Assembly (NCBI RefSeq): GCF_030824335.1
Contig: NZ_JAVBXX010000044.1
Span: 26,897 to 90,896 of the forward strand
DNA: 64,000 nt
Source: Azonexus sp.
Lineage (GTDB): Bacteria; Pseudomonadota; Gammaproteobacteria; Burkholderiales; Rhodocyclaceae
Reading direction: 5' to 3'
Shown: piece by piece, positions 1 to 9,479 of the stretch
Layout: every line of letters begins with the position of its first letter
How positions within the stretch are numbered: position 1 is the stretch's first letter
Notes under the pieces: generated by a model
Told to the model about the DNA's origin: nothing
What the model saw: the letters and a program-made list of their open reading frames with translations, nothing else
Database searches by the model: none
Made by a program: the position numbers and the translations under genes

Positions 1-672
1 CCCCGAAACGCGGCGAACGATTTCACCCAACAGATAGCCGTGTGTTGCCGAGTGGTACTGGTAGGCCGTTTCCGGCGTCCATAGGGGCTTCATGGCGGCC
101 AATGCGGCGGTGCAGCGCTCCCAGTCGACCAGCCCCAACATCTGGATGCCGGTGTCGGGCGGAAACCAGGGCAACCCAGCAGTATGCGACATCAGCGACG
201 ATACCGGAATGCTCTCCTTGCCGTTGGCGGCGAATTCCGGCCAGTAACGAGCGACCGGCGCGTCAATATCGACCAGTCCGCGTTCGGCAAGCATGTGCAG
301 ACAGGTCGAAACCATGCCTTTTGCCGCGGAAAAGATCACCGTGACCGTTTCGCTGGTGTAGGGGCGATTATTGACCCTGTCGCGCCCGCACCAAAGGTCA
401 ACGACCACCTTGCCGTGACGGTAAACGCAGAGTTGGGCACCGCCGATGTCATCTGCCTGGGCGGCAGCGAAAGCCTCGCGGACGCCTTCGTAACTACTAG
501 CAACGCGCCCCTCGACCTTGATCGCCTTGGCTGCAGGTAGTGCGGCTGCGGCTTTGGCCTCGGATGCAAATCCGGCAACTTGAGCCCCCATGCCCAAGGC
601 TGCGGCGGTAGCCATGAAGCTTCTCCGGCCCGGTTTTTCCATACGCTTCGCAGGTGCGGGTTGCGGCTGCAT
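1..672 (-). CDS. Tat-exported serine hydrolase, beta-lactamase/esterase family (3' end outside window)
   Basis: Reading from 672 down to base 1 gives 224 uninterrupted codons running off the window, so the C-terminus is missing. The N-terminus has a twin-arginine motif (GRRSFMATAAAL) and an Ala-rich h-region, predicting Tat export. An SAAK tetrad near residue 113 is the SxxK nucleophile/base pair of class C beta-lactamase-like hydrolases, and a YHS element followed by a G-Y-L-L-G run matches the second catalytic motif of that family (EstB-like esterases share it). The ATG at 672 is chosen because GGAG lies 9 bases upstream. The gene follows the TonB receptor by 23 bases, so it is probably the last gene of the sigma/FecR/receptor operon. 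Substrate unknown. Confidence 0.8.
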   Translation of the reverse strand, partial: MQPQPAPAKRMEKPGRRSFMATAAALGMGAQVAGFASEAKAAAALPAAKAIKVEGRVASSYEGVREAFAAAQADDIGGAQLCVYRHGKVVVDLWCGRDRVNNRPYTSETVTVIFSAAKGMVSTCLHMLAERGLVDIDAPVARYWPEFAANGKESIPVSSLMSHTAGLPWFPPDTGIQMLGLVDWERCTAALAAMKPLWTPETAYQYHSATHGYLLGEIVRRVSG

Positions 673-695
673 TTGATCCATCTCCCGGAACGGCA

Positions 696-3032
696 TCAGA
701 ATGACACCGTGCCTTTGAGACCGATCGTCCGCGGCACGGTGCGAGTCGCAAAGTTCACCGGGTTCGGGAAGGTCTGGCCGCGATCATCGAGCAGGTTCTC
801 GCCGTAGAGTTCGATGCCGTACTGCTTGTGACTCAGGGCGATACGCAGGTTCAACAACGCCAGACGTTCGTTTTTCGCCGTGGCGTTGTAGGTTCTCTGG
901 GCAAAGACGGAACTGCCGCGAACGTTGTAGTCGGCGCGGAAACGCGCTTTCAGTTCGTTAGCAAGTTGAGTCTGGGTTTCGACAAAAACTGAATAATTGG
1001 TTTTCGGAATGTAGTTCAAGCGGTCGCCGACGGCATAAGCGCTGTTGGCTTTGACCGAGACCAGTTCGGTATCCTGGACGGTGCCGCTGGCACCGAAGGC
1101 GACCCAGTCGGTGGGACGCACCCGGAACGACCAGTCGATCCCCTTGATTTCCGCACGGCCGATGTTATCGGTGTAGAACGTGTTCGGTGTCGCCGCCAGC
1201 GTGGAAGTCTGCATGTCGGTGTAACGACTCACGAAAGCGGCAATTTGACCGCCGAACATACCGCCCATCGCTTCGAACTTGGTTCCCAACTCATAGCTCC
1301 AGACGCTTTCCGGTTTGAACGATCCCGGAAACGCCGGATTGACCGCGTTGAAACCGCCGCTCCGGAAACCCTTGGCGGCACTGGTATAGACATTCCAGTC
1401 GTGCATCAGCTTGTAAGAGACATAGACGCGGGGATCGACGGAATCGAATCGCTGACTCGACTGCCCGGCGCTGGGCGCTTCCTGTTCATCGGTGAAATAA
1501 CGAAGACCGCCGCCGATCTGCAGGCGCTCGGTCAGATCGAAGCTGGTGTTGCCGTAAAACGACCAGCTTTTCGACCGGATCGGGGTGAACGTGACGGTGG
1601 CCGGAACCGCCAGAGGAACAGGACTGTTGATCATGCCCATCTGGGACGATGTCACTGTCTGGCGATAATCGACGTTACGGTAGAGGCTGCCGATCGTCCA
1701 TTGCCAGGGACCGGCCTGGTCGGACATCAGCCGCAGTTCACCGCTCTTCGCCGTGTCGCGATTCTCGAATCTCGAGATGACGCCGATCAGGCCGTTTGGC
1801 GTCGTGCTGTAATAGCCGCCGTCGGCGTCGTTGCGGAACATCGAGCCGATGGCGAGCAGTTTGATGCCGTCCGCCACATCCCAATCTGCCGTCAGGCTGT
1901 AAAGTTCATGGTCGTTGCGGGCGGACTGGACGGCATTCGGTGCAAAAGCCGGCAGCGCCAGGTTGCCGTCGGCATTTTCACCGTTGCTCAACGAGCCGAC
2001 CTTGTTCCGATGAATCTGCACCATCGGCGTCAATGAAAAACGGTCGGTGAGATGGAACAAGCCCTTGATGCGGATATGTGCGAGTTCGCCATCGTTGATG
2101 TCCTTCTTGCCGGCCGTCGGCGCATCGATCCAGCCGCCGGCATTCTCGAAGGTAGCGGCGATGCGCAGTGCGGCGTTATCGCTTAGTGACAGATTGGCAA
2201 CACCGGTGAGCCGGTTGGAGGCTGAACCGCTTTTCGTCGTTGATACATCGGCTTCGGCCGTCATGCTGGTTTTGCCGATGATCGGGTCGTGAGTCAAAAA
2301 ACGAACCGTGCCACCCATGGCGCCCTGGCCGTAGAGCGTGCCCTGCGGTCCGTTCAGAACCTCGACGCGCTTGACATCCAGCGGGCGGATATCGAGGCCC
2401 CCACGTAGCGGGCCATCGACCGCCACTTCGTCCTGTCGGATGCCAACCAGCGGGAAACTCCCACCGCCGGCCCCTTCGCCAATGCCTCGCAGCATGACCC
2501 GATTCTGCGCCATTCCCGTGACCACCGTCGTCATGCCGGGCACGGCAAAGGAGAGACTCTGAATATCCTTGATCCCGCGATTGGCGATCTCGTCGGCGCT
2601 CAGCGTGTTGATCGAGATGGGAACGTCGATTTCACGCTGGCGGCGCTGCTGAGCGGTGACGATCATTTCCTCAAGCTCGAGCGTGGTGTTACTGGTGACC
2701 GCTTGGGGGGGCTTTACTACTGCCCCTTGCTTGATCGCGTAAGCACCGTCCGGCGAGCGCGTCCAGGTCAGGCCGGAATCGGCAAGGAGGCGGGAAAGTG
2801 CTTCTTCCGGGGGCAGCTTGCCACTGACAGCCGGGGCTTTCTTACCCTTGACGGCGTCGGGGGCGTACAGCAAACGCACCCCAGTTTTTGCAGAAAACGC
2901 ATCGAGCGCCGGCCCGAGGTCCTGGACTGCCAGTACGAATTCGGTTCGACTGGTCTGAGCATGACCCGGCACGGCAGCACCAAGATTGAGCGCTGCTGCG
3001 ACGGCAAGCGCGATGGGGGTACGGCGATACAT
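696..3032 (-). CDS. TonB-dependent receptor with STN signalling domain (FecA-like transducer)
   Basis: A 778-residue outer-membrane receptor. It has a signal peptide ending near AQT (about residue 27), then an STN domain (about 30-105: repeated V-x-D-L-G-P-A-L-D type pattern) that contacts FecR-type anti-sigma regulators. The plug follows (about 120-240, with MLRGIG and VEVLNGPQGTLYG), then a beta-barrel ending in aromatic F at the C-terminus. RBS GGGAGA precedes the ATG. Upstream lie the cognate FecR and ECF sigma genes, so this is a surface-signalled transporter. The plug resembles the sphingomonad-type receptors with an IVTAQQR TonB box rather than classical siderophore receptors, so the ligand is open. 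A RegA-type site lies about 80 bases upstream. Confidence 0.9.
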   Translation of the reverse strand: MYRRTPIALAVAAALNLGAAVPGHAQTSRTEFVLAVQDLGPALDAFSAKTGVRLLYAPDAVKGKKAPAVSGKLPPEEALSRLLADSGLTWTRSPDGAYAIKQGAVVKPPQAVTSNTTLELEEMIVTAQQRRQREIDVPISINTLSADEIANRGIKDIQSLSFAVPGMTTVVTGMAQNRVMLRGIGEGAGGGSFPLVGIRQDEVAVDGPLRGGLDIRPLDVKRVEVLNGPQGTLYGQGAMGGTVRFLTHDPIIGKTSMTAEADVSTTKSGSASNRLTGVANLSLSDNAALRIAATFENAGGWIDAPTAGKKDINDGELAHIRIKGLFHLTDRFSLTPMVQIHRNKVGSLSNGENADGNLALPAFAPNAVQSARNDHELYSLTADWDVADGIKLLAIGSMFRNDADGGYYSTTPNGLIGVISRFENRDTAKSGELRLMSDQAGPWQWTIGSLYRNVDYRQTVTSSQMGMINSPVPLAVPATVTFTPIRSKSWSFYGNTSFDLTERLQIGGGLRYFTDEQEAPSAGQSSQRFDSVDPRVYVSYKLMHDWNVYTSAAKGFRSGGFNAVNPAFPGSFKPESVWSYELGTKFEAMGGMFGGQIAAFVSRYTDMQTSTLAATPNTFYTDNIGRAEIKGIDWSFRVRPTDWVAFGASGTVQDTELVSVKANSAYAVGDRLNYIPKTNYSVFVETQTQLANELKARFRADYNVRGSSVFAQRTYNATAKNERLALLNLRIALSHKQYGIELYGENLLDDRGQTFPNPVNFATRTVPRTIGLKGTVSF

Positions 3033-3111
3033 TTGTTTCTCCCTGACGAAGTGATCCGCCCCAATGGCGGCCTAACGAAAGGAAGAGGGGAGAGGCGCTT
3101 TTCTACCCCCT

Positions 3112-3126
3112 GTGACATATTGTCGC
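3112..3126. promoter_or_regulatory. Candidate RegA/RegR box upstream of the STN receptor
   Basis: GTGACATATTGTCGC fits the published RegR-type pattern GNGRCRTTNNGNCGC with one deviation in the TT pair. It sits in the only gap (3033-3146) between fecR-like and receptor genes, which suggests the receptor has its own redox-controlled promoter besides sigma-dependent read-through. Identical-class sites occur at five other places in this window. Confidence 0.55.
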
Positions 3127-3146
3127 AAGAGGTTAATCGAGCATTC

Positions 3147-4097
3147 TCAGGTTTTGCGCAAGCGGTAATGGCGTTCGGCGATACGTTCCAGTTTTAGCGC
3201 ATGTACCTGGGCGACGGCCCAGAGAACACGGTCCGGTTCACTGATCGGAAAGCTGCCGCTGACCGTCAGCGCCGCGATTCGGGGGTCCGGGATATCAAGG
3301 CGTATACGATGCTGATGAGCCAGTTCGTTACCCAGTTCCAACAGCGGCGTTGCCGAAAAGCGCCAGCGGCCGTCACGCCAGGGGGCAATGTCGGGGTCCG
3401 GGATAGCGCGCTCGCCAGTGAGGCCTTGTGGCCCGAAATCAGCGCCACGTCCGGCAAGCAGCATCAGCAGGCGTTGATCGTCCTTGATCTCGACCTGTCC
3501 TTCGGCGACAGCGACCTGCCCCCGGCCATCACGCAGGTTGACGGCGAAACGCGTGCCGATATCGCGGATACGTGCAGCGCCGGCGCGAACTTCAAGTTGG
3601 CCGGAACTCGCGGGCGCTACCTCAAGATAAAGCTTGCCCTTGAGCAATTCGATGCGAGGCGGCAGGGCATCGCTTACCCGCACCGTGCTGTCCGCATCAA
3701 GCGCAAGGTGCGTGCCATCGGCCAGCGTCACCTGGCGATGCTGGCCTGGCAGCGATTCAATCGTGCGCAACGATTCTTCCTGCGGCAAAAGGAAAACGAA
3801 GGCGACAACGGTGGCCATCGCCAAAGCTCCGCTCCAGGAGCGTAGGCGCTGCCAGGGGTATTGGCTCAGGCGAGGTGATGCGCGGGGAATTCTGCGCGCC
3901 TGTTCCGGTAACAGCGGCCCGAGTTCGTCAAGCCTCGCCCAGACGCCGCCAAGCGCATCAAAGGCATCCCGATGCGCCGTGTCGTCAGCCAGCCAGGCAT
4001 CAAGGTGCTCTCGTTCGGTAGCGGAAAAGTCGCTGGCCTGGCTACGTATGAACCATTGAAGAGCTTCGTCTTCGGCAGTCTTGTACTTGTCGCGCAT
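3147..4097 (-). CDS. FecR-type anti-sigma/sigma-regulator membrane protein
   Basis: The 316-residue product has an N-terminal cytoplasmic DUF4880 domain (about 1-55, with the ALQWFIRSQ and LDAWLADDTAHRDAFD patterns) and one transmembrane segment near 90-110 (ALAMATVVAFVFLLP). A periplasmic FecR domain follows (about 115-215, typical LPGQHRQVTLADGT-like start and IRDIGTRFAV). The C-terminal part is the STN-contacting region. It lies 17 bases after the ECF sigma gene and just before the STN receptor, the canonical FecI-FecR-FecA order. By family knowledge it transmits receptor occupancy to the sigma factor. Confidence 0.92.
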   Translation of the reverse strand: MRDKYKTAEDEALQWFIRSQASDFSATEREHLDAWLADDTAHRDAFDALGGVWARLDELGPLLPEQARRIPRASPRLSQYPWQRLRSWSGALAMATVVAFVFLLPQEESLRTIESLPGQHRQVTLADGTHLALDADSTVRVSDALPPRIELLKGKLYLEVAPASSGQLEVRAGAARIRDIGTRFAVNLRDGRGQVAVAEGQVEIKDDQRLLMLLAGRGADFGPQGLTGERAIPDPDIAPWRDGRWRFSATPLLELGNELAHQHRIRLDIPDPRIAALTVSGSFPISEPDRVLWAVAQVHALKLERIAERHYRLRKT

Positions 4098-4114
4098 GGT
4101 GATGGCAAGACCGA

Positions 4115-4618
4115 TCAGCGCGTTGCCGCGCGGCAGGCTTGGAGGGCGCGCGCCATGTGCTTTTCGACGGCGCCGACGGAAATGCCCATGTGTTCTGCCA
4201 CTTCTCCGTAAGTCATTCCTTCGAACTTGTGCAGGATGAAGGCGTCGCGGCAGCGCGGCGGCAGTTCCAGGACAACGGTGAGCAAGCGATCAAGCGCCTG
4301 CTTGTCTTCTGTTTGACGCTCGGGGTTTTGCGTGCCGTGACATTCTTCGATTGCCGTCGCAGTCTCGTCGACTGTCGATCGGCGCCAGCGGGATGAAGTG
4401 GCGGCTTCGGTTGCCAGGTTGCGGGCGCAGCGAAACAGAAACCCCCGTTGGTGGCGGATGCCGGTGGAAGTCGTTTCTTTCGACAACAGGCGCAGGAACA
4501 GTTCATGCGTCAGGTCGGCAGCAAGCTCGCGGCATCCCACATGCCGCGTCAGGAAACGGGACAGTTCGTCGAAATACTGCTGGTAAAGCGCGGCAACGAA
4601 CGATCGGTGGTCAGGCAT
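4115..4618 (-). CDS. ECF RNA polymerase sigma factor, FecI type
   Basis: About 167 residues from the ATG at 4618; a TTG at 4636 is an alternative, and neither has a strong ribosome site. Region 2 is at the N-terminus (LYQQYFDELSRFLTR, then LTHELFLRLL). Region 4 is at the C-terminus (ELPPRCRDAFILHKFEG, then YGEVAEHMGISVGAVEKHM), the helix-turn-helix that reads the -35 element. Size and motifs match FecI-like iron/ligand-responsive sigmas. It leads the minus-strand operon with FecR and the STN receptor. No self-promoter could be identified by eye. Confidence 0.92.
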   Translation of the reverse strand: MPDHRSFVAALYQQYFDELSRFLTRHVGCRELAADLTHELFLRLLSKETTSTGIRHQRGFLFRCARNLATEAATSSRWRRSTVDETATAIEECHGTQNPERQTEDKQALDRLLTVVLELPPRCRDAFILHKFEGMTYGEVAEHMGISVGAVEKHMARALQACRAATR

Positions 4619-4701
4619 TAACGATTGGAACGGCAAAGGGCCCGTTTTACCGCAAAATGCGGGGCAAAGCCATCAGAAATCACGTTCCTCCGGAGAGGCG
4701 G

Positions 4702-6399
4702 TCAAAGTATCACGGGTATAGAACTGGTGGAAAAGGGCCGGGAATCGAGGTCGACCGTCAGATCGAAGCAGTCCTCGCACTGGTCGCGGTGACTGATCCA
4801 GAGCAGGCTGCGGCCGCGCAGTTGTTCACGCAGGCGCCCGATCAGGGCGCGTTCGGCGGCCGGGTCGAGACCTTCGCTGGCTTCGTCGAGGATGGTGATC
4901 GGCGCGTTGCGCAGTAGCGCCTGGGCAATCCCGAGGCGTTTGCGTTCGCCGCCGGAGAGACTGGCGCCGCCGGCCTCGATCCAGGTTTCCAGTTGTAGTT
5001 GTCCGGCCGTGTCGGGCGAACCCAGGCCGACCAGTGCCAGCACCTCGCGCATGTGCGCCGGGCTGGCGTCGGGGTCGGCCAGGCGCAGGTTGTCGGCGAG
5101 GCTGGCGCATTTCGCCCAGGCGAACTGGCCGGCGCAGGCGATCTGCCGGCGCAGCGTGCTTTCGTCGAATGCCTCGAGAGCGATGCCGCCGAGTTCGATG
5201 CGCCCCGACTGCGGGTCTTCAAGGCGGCTCAGCAACTGGCTCAGGGTACTCTTGCCGCAGCCGCTGGCGCCCTTGATGAAGATGTGCCGGCCGCTGGCGA
5301 ATTCGAGGTTGAGCGCGGTGAAGACCGGCGTATGGGCGTCCCAGGCGAAGCCGACGTCGATCACTTTCAGGTCACTGCCGGCCGGTGCCGGTCCGTGTTC
5401 GGGGAAGCGGGTTGCCGGCGTCTGTCCGGCGAGCGCGCTGATTGCCTGGGCGGCGCCGGCGGTGCCGGGCAGTTCCAGGCTGGCACTGGCCAGCGGGGCG
5501 AGGATTTCACCGCAGCCGAGCAGGAGCAGCGTCAGCGCCGCCAGCCAGGGGCCGGCGAGTTGCGCATCGGTGCCGGCGCTGGCCAGGCAGGCCCAGGCCG
5601 CGAGGCCCGCCAGCAAGGTGCTGGCCGCCCGCAGCAGGGCGCCGCGCCGGCCGTTGCTCCGTTGCGTCCGCAGCCAGCGGGTGGCAGCGGCCAGTGTCCG
5701 CTCGCGTTGTCGCGACCAGGCCTGCGCGTGCAGGGAAAAATCCTCGATGCCTTCGCTACAGTCGAGCAGGTGGCGGCGCAGCGTTGCCCGTTCGCGGATC
5801 GAGGCCGGCAGCAGATCACGGCCCAGATACCAGCCGGCCAGCGGCAGCAGCAGGAGGGCGCAGGTCAGCAGCAGTGCCGGCAGCCACAGCAGGCCAGGTG
5901 CCTGGTGCGCGAATACGGCGAGCAGGGCGGCGAAAGTCAGCGTCGCCGCGAAGATCGGCAGCAGGAAGCGTGGGTAGAGGTTGTCGAGGGCATCGATGTC
6001 GCGCATCAACCGGTTCAGGGTCTCGCCGCCGTGTTGGCGGTTCAACTGGCGTGGCGAGAGCAGCGCCAGGCGGCCGTAGAGCCACTGACGCAGGCCGGCA
6101 AGCAGGCGGAAGGTGCCTTCGTGGGTGACGACGCGGTCGCCCCAGCGGCTGACGGTACGCAGTAGGGCGAAGAAGCGGACGCCGGCGCCAGGCAGAAAGA
6201 AGTTGAAGTGCATCGCCGTCGTCGCGCTCAAGCCGGCGATTGCCGCCGCACTGAGAAAACCGCCGGAGAGGGCGAGCAGGCCGAGGCTGCCGGTCAGGGT
6301 CAGGGTGCCAAGCAGAGCGCCCAAGGCCAGCCAGCGGCCGGCGCCGGCAAGGCGGGTGGAGTATGGGGCGAGCGCCCGCAGACCGTCGCGGATTTTCAT
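4702..6399 (-). CDS. cydC: CydC subunit of the CydDC heterodimeric ABC exporter
   Basis: 565 residues. Six predicted membrane helices fill the first ~310 residues. The nucleotide-binding domain follows, with Walker A GASGCGKST, signature LSGGERKR and Walker B ITILDEASEGLD. CydDC exports glutathione/cysteine (or haem-linked cargo) and is needed to assemble cytochrome bd. The ATG at 6399 overlaps the cydD stop in an ATGA arrangement, implying translational coupling. It is the last gene of cydA-B-X-D-C. The call as CydC rather than a generic exporter rests mainly on the tandem pair next to cydABX. Confidence 0.93.
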   Translation of the reverse strand: MKIRDGLRALAPYSTRLAGAGRWLALGALLGTLTLTGSLGLLALSGGFLSAAAIAGLSATTAMHFNFFLPGAGVRFFALLRTVSRWGDRVVTHEGTFRLLAGLRQWLYGRLALLSPRQLNRQHGGETLNRLMRDIDALDNLYPRFLLPIFAATLTFAALLAVFAHQAPGLLWLPALLLTCALLLLPLAGWYLGRDLLPASIRERATLRRHLLDCSEGIEDFSLHAQAWSRQRERTLAAATRWLRTQRSNGRRGALLRAASTLLAGLAAWACLASAGTDAQLAGPWLAALTLLLLGCGEILAPLASASLELPGTAGAAQAISALAGQTPATRFPEHGPAPAGSDLKVIDVGFAWDAHTPVFTALNLEFASGRHIFIKGASGCGKSTLSQLLSRLEDPQSGRIELGGIALEAFDESTLRRQIACAGQFAWAKCASLADNLRLADPDASPAHMREVLALVGLGSPDTAGQLQLETWIEAGGASLSGGERKRLGIAQALLRNAPITILDEASEGLDPAAERALIGRLREQLRGRSLLWISHRDQCEDCFDLTVDLDSRPFSTSSIPVIL

Positions 6400-8132
6400 G
6401 AGGCGGCAAATTCCTTGCTGGATTGGCCGGTGTCGGCCGGATGCAGGCAACCATTGGCCAGTTCGACGACGCGGTCGACGATGCCGAGCGGTGCCTGGCG
6501 ATGGGTGAGCAGGATCAGGGTGCGCCCGCGGCGCAGCTCGGCGAGCCGGGCGACGACCCATGCTTCGGTGGCTGGGTCGAGGCTGGCGGTTGGTTCGTCG
6601 AGCAGCAGCACGTCGGCCCGGCGGAGGTAAACACGAGCCAGTGCCAGGCGCCTGAGCTGGCCGCCGGAGAGCTGGCGGCCGCCTTCGCCGAGGCGGGTGG
6701 CGAGCCCATCGGGCAGCGCGGCGAACCAGGGCGCGAGTCCGGCGAAGCCGATTGCCGCAACCAGTTCGTCGTCGGTCGCGTTCAGGCGAGCGATGCGCAG
6801 GTTGTCGCCGAGACTCCCGGCAATCAGCCGCGGATGCTGGTTCATCCAGGCGACCCGTTCGCGCCAGGCGGCCAGGTCGAGGCTGTCGAGGGCCAGGCCG
6901 TCGACCAGGATGCGGCCGGCGCCGGTGCTCAGCTGGCCGAGCAGCAGGCGCAGCAGTGTGGTCTTGCCACCGCCGCTGGCGCCGCGGATGGCAACCGCCT
7001 CGCCGGCGTCGACGTGCAACGAGCAGGCGCGCAGCAGCAGCGCTTCCGGACGGTGGGCGAAGCTGACTTCGGCCAGCGTCAGGGCCGGTGCCGCGGGACC
7101 GATGCGGCGTCGACCACCGGCGGCCTGGCCGCCGCTCTCGTCGAGGATGGCGAGCAGGTCGCTTGCCGCCGCCTGGGCCTCGGCGCGAGCGTGGTAATGC
7201 GTGCCCAGGTCGCGCAGCGGCTGGTAGAACTCGGGGGCCAGCAGCAGCGCGAACATCGCCAGCTCGAGCGTCGGCGGTTCGCCGTAGAGGCCGAAATCGA
7301 GGTAACCGAGCAGGCTCATGCCGAAATAGACCGCCGACAGCGCGATCGCCAGCGAGGCGAAGAATTCGAGCACGGCGCCGGAAAGAAAAGCCAGGCGGAG
7401 TACGCGCATCGTCCGTTGGCGGTATTCATCGGCGACGCCAGCCACCTCGTCGCCCATGCGGCGGTGAGCGTCGAGCAGGCGCAGCGTCGGCAGGCCGCGG
7501 ATCAGGTCGAGGAAGTGCCCGCCCATTCGTTGCAGGATCTGGAATTGCTCGCTCTGCCGCTGGCGTGCGCCCCAGCCGACAAGAATCATGAACAGCGGGA
7601 TCAGCGGTGCAGTCAGGAGCAGGATGGCCGCGGCGGCCCAGCTCGACGGTGCGATCGCGGCGGCGATCAGTAGCGGTGTCAGTGTCGCCAGCCATTGCTG
7701 CGGGCGGTAGCGGGCGAAATAGCCGTCGACGGCCTCGACCTGCTCAAGCAGCGCGGCGTTCAGCGCTCCGCCCGGACGTTGCTGCACCCAGGCCGGGCCG
7801 AGCGCGTACAACCGGTCGAGCAGCGCGGCGCGCAGGGCGCTGCGCACGGCGAGCGAGGTGCGCAGCCCGGCTTCCTCGCGAACCACGCCGGCCACGGCGC
7901 GCACCAGCAGGCACGGCAGGATCGCCAGCCAGGCGTCGTTGAGCCCGGCCAGCGCCTGTTTTTCGATGATCAGTGCGTGCAGCAGGTGGGCAAGCAGCGT
8001 CGCCAGGACAATGGTCGCCAGTGTCTGGGTGACGCCGGCACCGACAGCCAGGGCGGACCAGCCGGGATGACGGGCGTAGCGTCGGGAGAGCGCACGGAGG
8101 GCGGTGCCTCCGTCGCTGGTGGGTACGGACAT
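6396..8132 (-). CDS. cydD: CydD subunit of the CydDC heterodimeric ABC exporter
   Basis: 578 residues from the ATG at 8132, which has CGGAGA upstream; the reading frame stays open further but without a ribosome site. An N-terminal six-helix transmembrane domain includes a GALNAALLEQVEAVDGYFARY stretch characteristic of CydD. The C-terminal ATPase has Walker A GASGGGKTT, LSGGQLRRLALAR and LLLDEPTASLD. It partners CydC encoded immediately downstream with a 4-base overlap. It lies 84 bases after the CydX stop, likely in the same transcript as cydABX. Confidence 0.93.
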   Translation of the reverse strand: MSVPTSDGGTALRALSRRYARHPGWSALAVGAGVTQTLATIVLATLLAHLLHALIIEKQALAGLNDAWLAILPCLLVRAVAGVVREEAGLRTSLAVRSALRAALLDRLYALGPAWVQQRPGGALNAALLEQVEAVDGYFARYRPQQWLATLTPLLIAAAIAPSSWAAAAILLLTAPLIPLFMILVGWGARQRQSEQFQILQRMGGHFLDLIRGLPTLRLLDAHRRMGDEVAGVADEYRQRTMRVLRLAFLSGAVLEFFASLAIALSAVYFGMSLLGYLDFGLYGEPPTLELAMFALLLAPEFYQPLRDLGTHYHARAEAQAAASDLLAILDESGGQAAGGRRRIGPAAPALTLAEVSFAHRPEALLLRACSLHVDAGEAVAIRGASGGGKTTLLRLLLGQLSTGAGRILVDGLALDSLDLAAWRERVAWMNQHPRLIAGSLGDNLRIARLNATDDELVAAIGFAGLAPWFAALPDGLATRLGEGGRQLSGGQLRRLALARVYLRRADVLLLDEPTASLDPATEAWVVARLAELRRGRTLILLTHRQAPLGIVDRVVELANGCLHPADTGQSSKEFAAS

Positions 8133-8216
8133 CGGTGAATCTCCGGAAACAATGCGCGGCGCCGGGTCATCGCCCGGCGCCGGCAAAATTGGTCGATTTT
8201 TACGGTCGACCGTGCG

Positions 8217-8315
8217 CTAGTCGGATTTTTCCTCCTGCGCTTCGTACCAGAGGGCATTCACGACAGCGAGCAGGAGCGCGAAGCCGAGACCGAGAATCCA
8301 GGTGAAGTACCACAT
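8217..8315 (-). CDS. cydX: CydX small subunit of cytochrome bd oxidase
   Basis: A 32-residue single-helix peptide, MWYFTWILGLGFALLLAVVN at the start and a short acidic tail (EAQEEKSD). The length, the MWYF-W-x-L-G start and the position directly after cydB match the CydX/YbgT family, which stabilises the haem b595/d site of cytochrome bd. AAAGGA lies 8-9 bases before the ATG. It is too short for routine gene callers. Confidence 0.93.
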   Translation of the reverse strand: MWYFTWILGLGFALLLAVVNALWYEAQEEKSD

Positions 8316-8330
8316 GACGATTCCTTTCGT

Positions 8331-9467
8331 TCAATACAGTTGCTTGTCGTTGGCGGCAATGAAGTCGCGCGTGATCTTGCCGGCCATGACGTGATAGGCC
8401 CAGCTGGTGTAGGCCAGGACGATGGGCGTGAAGATCAGCGCGACCCAGAGCATGACGTTGAGCGTGACGTAGCTCGAGGTTGCATCCCAGGCGGTCAGGC
8501 TGGCCTTGGGCATGGTCGACGAGGGCAGGATGAACGGGAAGAGGGCAACGCCGGCGGTGAGGATCACCGAAACGCAGGCCAGCGACGAACCGACGAAGGC
8601 GAGCAGGGTCTTTCCGGCCTTGATGGCAAGCAAGGCAAGCAGCGCGCCGACATAGGCGATGGCCGGAATCAGCCAGAGGATGGGCATCTTCTGGAAATTA
8701 CCGAACCAGGCACCGGGTTGGCGGGTGACTTCCTTCATCAGCGGGTTGATGACGCCGCCGACATCGCCAATCGACTGGATGATATAGCCTTCGATGCGCC
8801 AGACGATCACACCGGCGCCGGAAAAAGCCGCCAGCAGTACGATGACCAGCACGCTGGCGGCAATCTTCGCTCGCTGTTGCAGTGCGCCTTCGGTGCGGTG
8901 GGCAAGGAAAGTGGCACCTTGCAGGGTCAGCAGCGACAGGCTGACGACGCCACAGAGCAGGGCGAAGGGATTGAGCAAGGCCCAGAACGATCCCGAGTAG
9001 AAGGAACGCATCGTGTCGTCGAGCGTGAACGGCACCCCTAGGAACAGATTGCCGAAAGCGACGCCGAAGACCAGCGCCGGTACGGCGCTGCCGGCGAACA
9101 GGCCCCAGTCCCAGGTGGCGCGCCAGGCCGGATTGGGCAGCTTGGAGCGGTACTCGAAGCCGACCGGCCGGAAGAACAGCGCGAAGAGCACCAGCAGCAG
9201 CGCCCAGTACATGCCGGAAAAGGCCGTTGCATAGACGAAGGGCCAGGCGGCGAAGATGGCGCCGCCGCCGGTGATGAACCAGACCTGGTTGCCGTCCCAG
9301 TGCGGGGCCACCGAATTGATCATGACCCGGCGCTCGGTGTCGTCCTTGCCCAGGATGGGCAAGAGGGTGCCGACGCCCATGTCGTGGCCGTCCATGATCG
9401 CGAAGCCGATCAGGAGAACACCGACCAGCAACCACCAGATCAGTTTCAGGGTTTCGTAATCAAACAT
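8331..9467 (-). CDS. cydB: Cytochrome bd ubiquinol oxidase subunit II
   Basis: 378 residues with eight or nine membrane helices, starting MFDYETLKLIWW and containing the family-typical IMDGHDMGVGTLLP near residue 25 and the HWDGNQVWFITGGGAIFAAWP block near 55-75. Together with CydA it forms the membrane quinol oxidase that reduces O2 to water at high affinity without proton pumping. GGGAGA lies upstream of the ATG. It begins 12 bases after the cydA stop and is followed by cydX. Confidence 0.97.
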   Translation of the reverse strand: MFDYETLKLIWWLLVGVLLIGFAIMDGHDMGVGTLLPILGKDDTERRVMINSVAPHWDGNQVWFITGGGAIFAAWPFVYATAFSGMYWALLLVLFALFFRPVGFEYRSKLPNPAWRATWDWGLFAGSAVPALVFGVAFGNLFLGVPFTLDDTMRSFYSGSFWALLNPFALLCGVVSLSLLTLQGATFLAHRTEGALQQRAKIAASVLVIVLLAAFSGAGVIVWRIEGYIIQSIGDVGGVINPLMKEVTRQPGAWFGNFQKMPILWLIPAIAYVGALLALLAIKAGKTLLAFVGSSLACVSVILTAGVALFPFILPSSTMPKASLTAWDATSSYVTLNVMLWVALIFTPIVLAYTSWAYHVMAGKITRDFIAANDKQLY

Positions 9468-9479
9468 CGCAGTTCTCCC

